Below, piece after piece: positions 35,360-44,767 of a stretch of DNA of 64,000 nt. Source of the DNA: Atherix ibis (taxonomy: Eukaryota; Arthropoda; Insecta; Diptera; Athericidae); contig OY282606.1 of assembly GCA_958298945.1 (NCBI GenBank), positions 94,681,696 through 94,745,695 on the forward strand, read 5' to 3'. The stretch's first letter is position 1; each line of letters opens with the position of its first letter. The translations under genes were made by a program, and so were the position numbers. The notes under the pieces are model-generated. The model was not told where the DNA came from. It was given only the letters and a program-made list of their open reading frames with translations, and did not search any database.

Positions 35360-36425
35360 GGCGGCATCAGAGTTTACTCTACAAACTCAAAAGGATACTT
35401 TCTTTTACATTTTACCTTATAGTAAAATTATTTATATCTTTCGTTGGCTGATAATCGTTGGTGTTCCACAAGGAAGTTTACTTGGTCCCGTCTTCTACAA
35501 CAAATTTACTGTGAATATTCCTAGGGCATTTTTCTATTTTTCCAAATCCAAAATCATATTTTACAAAGCTAGTTAACAACGTGAAAAATAAAAGTGAACG
35601 AACAAAAATGTGCCAACGTAACTTTTACTCTCCGTCATAACCAATGCCCTCCTACACAGTTTGTCCCAAAAACAACAGGAATTTATATTTAAATCATACA
35701 ACATGCTGCGCCATCTATTGAAAATTTGCAGTATTAAAAAGATACATTCATCATTTTTCAAACGCACCTAAATTCATGTAATCGGATGACAGATGTGAGA
35801 GTTACAGCCATTTCAATAAATCAATAGATGGCGTTGCAGGTTGTATGATTTAAATATAAATTCCGGTTGTTTTTGGGACACACCGCGTATATATCTGAAA
35901 GGCGGTGCCATACCACAATCAAAACTTGCCAGACTAGAATTAAACAGACTATTTTGACTTCTAGACAAACGTTCAAAACTTACAACGGACATCTAAGTAC
36001 TTATACACAATCCCCAACTAAAACCAATATGGACTTACTAAGCCTTCCACGTCCCGTTGAATCTAATATATGTAATTAAAAATACTTCATAAAATTATCG
36101 AAAAAATGCCTTAACATATTTCCAAAATTTTCCAAACCCAAATTCATATTCTACAAAGCTGGTTAACAACGTAAAAAATTAAAGTGAACAAACGCAAATG
36201 TGTCCATGTAACTTTTACTGTCCGTCATAACCAATGCCCTATTATATATCTGAGAGGCAGTGCCATACCACAAACAAAACTTAGCAGATTATAATTAAAC
36301 AGACTATTTCGACTTCTTATACATAATCCCTCACTAAAACCAATATGGACTTACTAAACCTTCCATGTCCCGTTGAATCTAATTTATTTAATTAAAAATA
36401 TTTACTTCTTCAAATTATCGATAGT
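35360..36425 (+). pseudogene. Jockey-type LINE fragment, partly duplicated
   Basis: Reverse transcriptase debris with VGVPQGSLLGPVFYNKFTV at about 35458-35515 and thumb/tail sequence after it. The stretch 35535-36105 (apart from the MITE it contains) is repeated at 36125-36425, as shown by shared text such as aagctagttaacaacgt against aagctggttaacaacgt, ccgtcataaccaatgccct, and aaccaatatggacttacta in both. Both copies are decayed. Confidence 0.75.
35655..35887. mobile_element. 233-bp MITE with long terminal inverted repeats
   Basis: Imperfect inverted repeats of about 65 bp (GTCCCAAAAACAAC, then GGAATTTATATTTAAATCAT and GCCATCTATTGA) occupy both ends, leaving about 100 bp in the middle. It is flanked by TA at 35653-35654 and 35888-35889, consistent with a Tc1/mariner-type target duplication. 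The second copy of the surrounding LINE segment has the uninterrupted site near 36240, which fixes the borders directly. It is too short to encode anything, so it would be mobilised by a transposase made elsewhere. Confidence 0.9.
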
Positions 36426-39400
36426 CCTTTTTATTATCGTTATAGTCTTATTAATCGTGATCTGATTAATAAGACCATGTGTATGTTCGTAATGTGATCT
36501 CGTTATAAACAGTTTTATTCACACCTTTTCACTCATAGTGATCCTATTGCTCAAGAGATATCCTTAACTTCCCTATTACAAAATACCTCACATAAACAGG
36601 AAAAACATCGATAAAAGTTTAGCTTTTTAAATATTTTATAATAATTTTCTATAATCTACTCACGTTACGTAGACGAAAATAAATAAATTCAATCAACCTC
36701 GCATAACTTAATTTCGTTTGTATCAAAAATATTCTTTGTTTATATAGAGAAATTATATTCACAAATTAATATTTAAAAAGAAAATATTTCTAAAGTAAAT
36801 TTAGAAGGAAAAAAATTTACCACAATATATTAGAAATTTTACGAACTATTTTCGATGCCGAGACTTAATTAATAGAAGGTATGCCGATGCCTGTTCGATA
36901 TGGAAAAGATTGTTTTCTGTGTAATAAACATTTATTGATTCACCTGCTGTGTGGTCTAAAATAGATTAATTGAAGTAAAAAGGAAATTATTCTTGAGGTT
37001 AAAAACACCCCTGTTTTTAAGATTGTTTGTTCAAAAATGTTAGTAACTGCCTGATGGCCACTACTATCACAATTATTAACACTTGATCTACAAATATAAT
37101 TAAGTGCATTCATGCTGTGAATTTCCGTCATCAAAAAAAAAGTTAGCTGAAAGTGCTCTTATATGAATTACTTTATTCAGAATTTATACAAAACACTAAA
37201 ACACACTTATAATAATTGTTCTTATGTAAAAAAACAAACAAATAAAATATTAACACAATTTTCATTTATAGGATTTATAGAATGCATTTGGTTCACAAAT
37301 AAAAATATATTCAAACATCTGCTGAGAATTGTCTTCAATAAATTGGATAAAATTAAACGTTTTTATATAACAATAAAATTTACACATTTTTCTGGTAAAT
37401 TTCCTTTATCGTTTATATTAGTTTCATTCAAAATGGAAGAGTATATGGTATAGTATAAATATCGTTTCTATCGTATTTCGTATATTACAAATTAACTAAC
37501 CATAGCTATTGTTATATATATGGAATAAATTTTAGCATTTTTTATATGTATGCACGAGTACATACACAAGAAAAGCACGATTATTTTACTCTAGTTTCGT
37601 ATATTCACTTAAAACATTATAGCCAATGAAGCAGCTATTATCCTTTACGTTTATTCATTTAACATTTTGTTGAATTTGAAAAGCCCATTTTATTAGCAAT
37701 ACTCAGCCCCCAGCCAGACGAGTATAGTTTCAAAATTTTAGACCTTTCTCCTTTCCCATTCCTTTGGTATGAATTCTCATCGTTATTCGGAAATTGTATG
37801 TCTACATCATTTACTTTCCATCCATATTGGAACAGAAAAAGCAAAGAGAACGAGAAAGTTTTAGCTGAAATGGTTCATTAGCCATAACCGAACAGATGGT
37901 AAAACGTTTAATCGTCAACAGAGAATGGCAAATGAAAGAATATTCCAAATGTTAAATCTCTAGATAATAAAAAAATTAAAGGAATAAAATTATTCTTCTC
38001 GACCGTATTACAAGTACTATATCTGTAATCGTATATGTTATATTTGAATCTTAACCACAAGAAACATATAAGCATGGAATATAAGGAGAACGTACTCGAA
38101 AGTCCCTTTCTGTAAACGAAAAGAAAAATTTACCGAAAACATGAGTTCAAGTGCGGTTAGTGTGCTAGTTTATATTTTTATTCTCTGCTCTCTCTTTCTC
38201 TCTTAAGTGAGGAACTCTAAAAATAGATAGTTTAATTTATCTACAGTCATTGACATAACAATAACTCTTCAGGACCTATTTGATGTAATCTAAAACTAGA
38301 GCCTTCTAAACTTTTCCTCTCGGTTTGTCGTCTGGCGTTTAGTGGCGAACTCCGCTTCAAGTGTCATGCGCAACGCTCAACCTTCAATGCTAGCCAGCAG
38401 CATCAATAAAAATGGAAGGAAAACTTTAAGGAAAAATAAATTTTTCTTCCAAGCTATGTAGTTCGATGGCTCCAAATCATTTTAGATAGATTTTCTCTTT
38501 TCATTTCTCATCCTAAGATTCATTTGTTCATTTGTATAAGGACGGAAAATTTGCAAATCCCTAAACGTGATGGCTAGTGATACGGTGGTGTTGTTGTAGT
38601 CATTAACAACAGTTGCCGTTATTAATTTTTGTATTTTCATTGTCCTTATTGCCATCAGTGTAACTGAAACTGTTCAAACCGAGTCATCCAAGAGTATCTT
38701 CACCCATACTTGAACAGATTTATTCGCATAAATCGCTTCCAACAATCTCTTATAACGCCAGCGTTGATAATCATGCTGATTGTGATGAGGACGCAGAAAT
38801 ACCCATAATAGAGACGCGATAGCCAACAACCAACTCAGTGGAGGAAGAAATATTGAAATTGAGATGAAGAATATTTGATGTGATGTTAAGCGAAAAAATA
38901 CAAGCACAATCGTTAGCTATGCTGAAGGCGGAAAACGCTTCTCATCGATGTTAATTTACCACCCGTGACCACCGGCCATTAGTAAAGTCGACCCAAAATC
39001 AACGTTACCATCATTACAATCATCACAAAAATATACCAACCAATTTTGGTATCATGAACAAAACTCATTTATCCGTACTAGCAATTGAACACCAGACAAC
39101 CTTACACTTTTGATAGCGAATCGTTTGATAGCTGCCTCGGTGTGTGTTTTTAAATGGAACTAAAAGCCTTCGTGATGGGCGATTGGATAAAAAAAAAATC
39201 GTGGAGAAAATATAACCGAAGAAGAAGAGCTGTTAACGCAGATTATCAATATTTGTTTGTATAAATATATTTTTTCGGGTGCGTATAAATGGCCATACAT
39301 ATTCGAATTGCAAGCGATTGTACACATACACGTACACCAAACATGCCTCCACTACTCAGTAATGGGGATGAAAACGACTATTTCGAATAGCAGTGAAGTG

Positions 39401-39936
39401 CTGGATCTAAGCTCTATGCCCGAAAAGTCTGTTCGCATAATCAATGCTATAATAAAAGAACCAGTAAACAAATGATTTCCTTATTTTATATAGACAGTCA
39501 CAAAACGCATACGTATGCGTAGTATTCTTTTATGTTAATGGTAATCTGGTTTATGCTACCTGGAAAGGTAATATAATTCCCTTCTTTCTAGCGAAAACTT
39601 CCTTCATTTCAATACATGCGAAAAAAATTGAAAATCGGAAGGGAAATCGAATCGTCGCAACAACAACAGCGCTTAAAAGCATACTGAATGTCACAATATA
39701 AGAATATTTATTAATATATTGAATTTAAAAAAAAGTCCTGGTTCCTTAATGAACTTATATTTTTTTTAAAATCGTTTTAAAAGTGTGAGATTTTTTCATC
39801 TAAATATGGAAGCTTTTAATGATTACAATAATAGAAAGGCTATTAAAAGGTGAGATTGTTCTCTCAAAGTAAATAAAGACAAAAACCAGTAAATGAAAAT
39901 TGTATGAGGACTAAGAATGGAAAAATACTTAGTTAC
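36426..39936. other. Non-coding DNA with less AT-rich islands
   Basis: AT-rich at 36430-37640. The parts at 38140-38420, 38640-39010 and 39270-39480 are clearly less AT-rich and could be conserved non-coding or coding remnants. Frames there (minus 38674-38907, plus 39257-39475) show no motif that I recognise. A 61-codon minus-strand candidate at 37659-37844 is listed separately. Confidence 0.4.
37659..37844 (-). other. Weak open-frame candidate
   Basis: After a pyrimidine-rich stretch (ctcgttctctttgctttttc), a minus-strand frame reads YGWKVNDVDIQFPNNDENSY and ends GFSNSTKC before TAA at 37659. The composition is less biased than chance frames nearby, and a terminal exon is conceivable. However, no AG lies at the expected place and no family is recognised. 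Confidence 0.2.
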
Positions 39937-40953
39937 GACATGAGACAGAAAAGTAATGAGACTACAGTAATTTTTTTTTAAATAAAAAAAAACCTTTATT
40001 TTTATATTTACACTGAAAGGATTTAATTAGACTCGCCTTTACCTCGAAAGCTGACCTAAAATACGTCCTTTTAGTATTTTTTGAGCGCAGGGGAAAAAAA
40101 AGTCTCCCGACAGATATAAGGTGCATATGGTAGGCAGACTGAGGAACAACAGAAACCTCTTATTCCCATAAAACCTGATGGTCGTGGTCCGTTGTTATGG
40201 TGGAGCATCCAAATGCCTACAATATTCGAAAGGATCTGAACCTTTCAAGGACTCACTCATCATCGTTTTCTGAGCCTTTTCAAGGACTTACTCATTACCT
40301 TAAAGGTTAATTGACGATCAGACCTCCTTTTATCGAGAAATCCATTATTCAAAACTTCTACTCATGATAAGGAATGATCCCTATAGACTCATTTCGACAT
40401 TTTGTAAGTCAAACTCGCAGATTCAGCAAGCTTCACAAAAAAATTTGAAAGCTACAAACTCCGCTGTTGTAACTCGTGCTAAGATGCAAATTTTGAGAGA
40501 TACATTTCCCGGCCGAATAATGTCAAAAAGTGTTGATATCGACTGGCCCCACGATTGCCTGATTTGAACACTCCCGATTTGTTCGAATGGGGTTAGTTTA
40601 ATGAAAAGGTGTACACAAGCAACTCGATGCTTAAGGACAATATTCGAAACAAAACCGGTGAAATAATACCAGAAGTCTGCGAAAATGTTATGAAAAATGT
40701 GCTTAAAAGGCATTTCACCGATATCATATTCCATACATTATGCTAAGGACCATATAAACAATCAATAAAATATAAATTATATAATTGTATATAATTTAAA
40801 ATTTATTTAAAAAAAAAACTTGAACCTGAAACATAAAACGCACCCTGTAGATCGTTTAGGAGTAACAAACGTACAAACTATGTGTGGAGAACAAGTCTGC
40901 ACTGTTGCCAGATCGCTCTTAGTAAAGACAGTTTCATTACGTCTCGTACATGA
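39937..40953 (-). mobile_element. Group B mariner carrying a nested group D fragment
   Basis: The left terminal repeat starts near 39939 (TTACGACATGAGACAGAAAAG). Minus-strand transposase debris lies at 40070-40475, and the element resumes at about 40856-40953 with its 5' leader (agtctgcactgttgccagatcgctc) and a degenerate right terminal repeat. The transposase is interrupted within its amino-terminal block by group D DNA at 40478-40855. The order shows that group D moved after group B had inserted here. Confidence 0.72.
40478..40855 (+). pseudogene. Group D element, 3' part, nested
   Basis: Plus-strand carboxy half of a QDGA-C-HT-type transposase: RDTFPGRIMSKSVDIDWP, then after a one-base shift LPDLNTPDLFEWG (the D-L-T-P-x-D-x-F-x-W-G block with the last catalytic acid), FNEKVYTSNSMLKDNIRN, and an intact carboxy end to TAA near 40743. 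It ends at CGCACCCTGTAG near 40855, a terminal sequence shared with the fragment that ends at 17576. The catalytic-domain start is missing, and one stop follows FEWG. Confidence 0.75.
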
Positions 40954-42634
40954 GACAGAAATTGTGAACACGTATTTTGACAGACACGGTACACAAATGC
41001 GCAAGGAAGGCCTCATACCTTTATTTTTTAATAATTATAACAAAACCAAGAGCAAGCCATCACCTGGATTTAGTTAATTTCTGCTGTTTCATAGTATCAA
41101 AGACCATTTTTCAAATTTAGTCCTCTTTTCATCACATGGTAATTTTAATATTCATTGATTGTGAATAGAGAATTTTTTTTATAATATTGTGAGAAATTTT
41201 TTATTGTTTTTAATACCACATTCTAGCTATGAAAGGATCTCTTGAAAAAGACAAAAAGTCTTCGAAAAAAAAAATACAAACTGAGATATGAATAAACATT
41301 CATTAGTATTCTTATTATTAAGAAACCATTAAAAGTATTTAGCATTTATAATTTGTTTTAAAATTATAAGAATCTAACCAAAACGCATTTCGGGCATAGG
41401 TCAGACGTGCGAAAATAGAAATCGATATTGTAGAAATGTCGATAATCAGCGGTGGGGCTCTTTTCAATCGTGAATGTTTTAGAGATTGTTACCAGTTCCC
41501 TTCTAAGCAAAATATTCTTCATTTTTTAAAGGATTGCAATTTCAACTAAAATACCAGTTCGCTCTTCACTATATATTTTTTCTTTCATCGCGAAAAGAAG
41601 ATGATATATTTTGGCAATCGAATATATAAAGGAAACAATATTCATGTCATCTTTAGACAGTATATTTCTTCCATGTTCAATAATGTCTATTATTCCACTT
41701 AAGTATTTTATTCTGAAAGGAAGAAATTGTCATATTTTTGAGGAAAAAAATTTAATAAAATAAAGCAACATCGTTAATATTGATTTTGAAGTTCGCCCCA
41801 TTTTTGGCAAATGGTTTTCTAAGCACAAATCTTTATTTGAACATTTTCGATATGAATTTCATTTGAAAAGTTGAGGATTTTTTTTCGAATCATTTCAGTT
41901 TTATTACATTTTCAACGAGTAATAACACAGTCATTAGAAGTTTTTAACATCGTCAGAGAAGCTATTACGATATCCTTTTATGATGTGAACAGCATTTGCA
42001 GCTGAACAAAAGTAAAACTTTAAAGATGTTGAACTATTTAAGATTTTTTTTTATTATTAGTGAAAAACAATTGACTCTTTCTTGAAGATAACTTTTACTA
42101 ATACTATTCGTATAGAAAAGGAATTTCTAAACTTCTAAAGTGAAAAATTAGCCAAATTTTCATATTGTATTTATTAGTTTTTTTTGTTAGAAAATATTCT
42201 GCTTTTATTTAATCGTGAAAAAAAATATTTTAAATTTGTTTACTGAATTTTCGAATGTATAAAGAATTGTAAATTTAATTAAAATAACTATGCTACTTGA
42301 CATATTTTCGTCAATATACTTGACAATTTAATAATAATGAAAACTAAAAGCCTAAAAAAAGTCAATCACTACACAAACAAAAAATTATTCCTTTTATAAT
42401 TTAATTTTAAAAAAAATAACTATGACTCTCTTAAGGTCTCGTCATCTAGCAAAACCACAGTCAAACTCAACAGGGCCTTTTCTCCCTATATATATTGTAT
42501 ATACGAGTATATGCATAAGTAAATATAACGAAAATATCCTTGAAACATTGAAAGACTTTTCAGGTTAACGTATGAGTATAAAACATTTTTAGATGAATTT
42601 TAGAGCTTATATAATACTTTTTCAACTAACTTAC
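40954..42634. other. AT-rich non-coding DNA
   Basis: No gene or element recognised. If the exon candidate at 42635-42690 is real, this is the start of its downstream intron. Confidence 0.45.
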
Positions 42635-42690
42635 CAGTTTCTCTATAGTATACTCATCAAATGCTGTATCATTTGCACTTTCAAATAAAC
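42635..42690 (-). CDS. Candidate 56-nt host exon
   Basis: On the minus strand, ctgtttaatgtag is followed by 56 nt and then the donor CTG/GTAAGT. Entered in phase 1, the segment reads LFESANDTAFDEYTIEKL and leaves in phase 0, acidic and unlike the chance frames of this region. Phase 0 at its end fits the phase 0 start of the microexon at 15511-15549, although the 255-nt exon between them (phase 1-1) could not be spliced directly to either. The pyrimidine tract is weak, and an alternative acceptor about 20 bases upstream would keep the frame. The gene is unknown. Confidence 0.35.
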
Positions 42691-42798
42691 CTACATTAAA
42701 CAGACTTCCTCAAATGTCGAACTTTCAACTTGAACATACGTGTATGTATATATTCTATACGCTTTCCGTCATTTTGTGTCTTTTTCATACCAAAATTA

Positions 42799-43770
42799 TT
42801 GGGTTGTCCGGAAAGTAATTTCGTTTCATTACGAAATTACTTTTCGAACACAACAATAGTTTTATTATTGGCCTTTTTTATTTAAGTGAATGATTCAATT
42901 TGTCCAACTGATGACAGTACACTTCAGAATTGATCGTTGTGTTGCTCGGTAGAAGCTCAAAATAAACGATTTCCTTGAAATCCCACCAAACAGATAGCAT
43001 AACCTTTTTTTGATGAATATTGGCTTCCGAAGTACTTTGATCCCTTCGCCAAGTTTTTTTTGTGCTTAACATTGTTGTATACAACCCATTTCCTGTCCCC
43101 AGTGATGATAGGCTTTTAAAATGGATTATTTTCTTGGCGTTTCAGAAGCAAATCACAAACGCCAATGTGACGGCACAATTTTTTTTTCGTAAGAAGATGA
43201 GGCACCCATATGTCGAGCTTTGAAAGTAAACTTAGCCGTTTCAAATGATCATGATCGGTCGACTTCAATAAATTTAATCTCTCACCGATATCAGGAGTTG
43301 TTATTCGCCGGTTTACATCAATTAATGCCTTTATTGTGTCTTCTTCAGCTTCAACTGGGCTTCCAGAACGTGGTGCATCTTCGAGATCAAAATTGCCGGA
43401 TCGAAATTTTGCAAACCAGTTTTGGCACTAACGCTCACTTAACACATCTTCTCCATACACATCGGATAATTTTTTTCTTGCTTGAACAGCATTTTTATCT
43501 TTTCTATAGTAATAAAGCACTAACGCTCACTTAACACATCTTCTCCATACACATCGGATAATTTTTTTCTTGCTTGAACAGCATTTTTATTTTTTCACTT
43601 TTCATATTTAAAAGGGTATCAACCAAAAACTACTATGCAGAATCAATCGACAGCAAGCTTTGCTATGTCAGCTGTCAAAATACATATGATTACGCGGCTT
43701 AAGTGTGAAGTTGGTTGTGAAAAAATACAATCAAGTCCTCTGTTGGGAAATTACTTTCTGGACAACCCAA
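42799..43770 (-). mobile_element. Group C mariner, internally deleted copy with both ends
   Basis: Terminal repeats TTGGGTTGTCCGGAAAGTAA at the left and TTGGGTTGTCCAGAAAGTAA read inward from the right, with TA on both sides (42797-42798, 43771-43772). Length is 972 bp. The minus-strand transposase starts at about 43605 and keeps the linker and first-aspartate region (ITGDRKWVVYNN), then VMLSVWWDFKEIVYFELLPS. It ends at QLDKLNHSLK where the other copies also break, so two of the three catalytic aspartates are missing. An inverted near-copy of the terminal repeat lies immediately inside the left end (to about 42858). Confidence 0.9.
43425..43591. repeat. 92-bp tandem duplication within group C element
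   Basis: The block starting gcactaacgctcac at 43425 recurs at 43517. About 74 bp are identical with a period of 92 bp. It duplicates part of the transposase linker-coding region and appears only in this group C copy. Confidence 0.9.
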
Positions 43771-43772
43771 TA

Positions 43773-44054
43773 TTTAAAAATTAATTAAGAAATTTTTTCT
43801 TTAAATAAATTTTTGATGAAAACTTTAATTTTAATAATCTAGAAAATAACTTATTAATATTAAAAGGTATATTTATTTTATATTAAATAAAAATAACCCG
43901 TCTTAATAATGTAGATCGGTTCCTACCAAATACCGTATTCTGCAAAATCGTATTATATGAGACTAGCAACTAACACAAAAATGGGGTGGGAGGGTGTAAC
44001 GTTGCGAAACCTAAAGAAATACGTAATTTTCTGAAAATCCGGTCTTGACCTGCT
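43773..44054. other. Spacer, nothing recognised
   Basis: AT-rich at first, less so after 43960. No feature supported. Confidence 0.4.
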
Positions 44055-44290
44055 GAATCAAAGAATTCGAGACATCCTGGCTTCACGCCGCGGCCTTCCA
44101 GTTCGACACTCTCAGCATATTTTTGGTGTTCTGGTTAAGGCTGGGCCTACATCGTCTTCGGGGACCATAAGTGTGCAGCCCATCGTAACTCATTAAGCTT
44201 TATTTTATCCACAACCGAGACGGAATCACCCATTCCAAACCTTCATCGAAGGATCCTTCTCTCGAATGCGGACAAGACGAATAAATTGAA
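44055..44290 (-). pseudogene. LINE-like carboxy-terminal remnant
   Basis: This stretch is much less AT-rich than its neighbours. On the minus strand it reads MVPEDDVGPALTRTPK, then GRPRREARM. This resembles the M-P-E-D-D-x-x-R-R-A-L and G-R-P-R-x-R-W tail found after the reverse transcriptase of some non-LTR retrotransposons. Frameshifts are present. The family assignment is inference from the motif alone. Confidence 0.45.
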
Positions 44291-44767
44291 ATTTGGGGAA
44301 ATGAGCAGTTTTGCAATAAAATTTTGTATTAAACTTGGATAATCCGCAAGTTTGATTTACGAAAAACTGCTATATTCGTTATATCAGGAATATTGCTTAT
44401 CAAGAGCAGTACGACATTCGAAAAATGACTAAAATGCGCAGTGAATACAGGCTCTTGTTAGGTTAGACCGTCCAGGATAAACTGTTTGCCAATTTTCTTA
44501 TAAAAAGAAGTCCTCAAAAGGCGTTGGAAAAGAGTTCTTCGCATCAGATCGGATATTGTAGACTAACAAGTTTTTATCAAAAAAAAAAAGAAGAGATTTC
44601 TGTTGTTTACCAACTTACCTATTCCGTAGATTAAAAAAAAAACACTTGAAAGAACGTTATCTTGTTGGTACTGTCGATAACATCCAAAAGAGTATAACCG
44701 AAGAGCTGGAGGTAATTTTAGCTGCTCAAGGAAACTACTTTGATGAGGATAATAAAATTAATGTTTA
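44288..44767 (+). pseudogene. Group B mariner, deleted copy
   Basis: The amino end is visible (MSSFAIKFCIKLG, stop, SASLIYEKL) at 44300-44400. A linker/helix-turn-helix part follows at 44455-44560. After a large deletion the carboxy end reads KKHLKERYLVGTVDNIQKSI and then LAAQGNYFDED near 44640-44755. No catalytic aspartates remain. Confidence 0.68.

Noticed and set aside
38674..38907. 77-codon minus-strand frame with a hydrophobic stretch (FFISISIFLPPLSWLLAIAS)
   Set aside because: A hydrophobic run is easy to obtain in T-rich sequence. There is no start or splice context and no family match.
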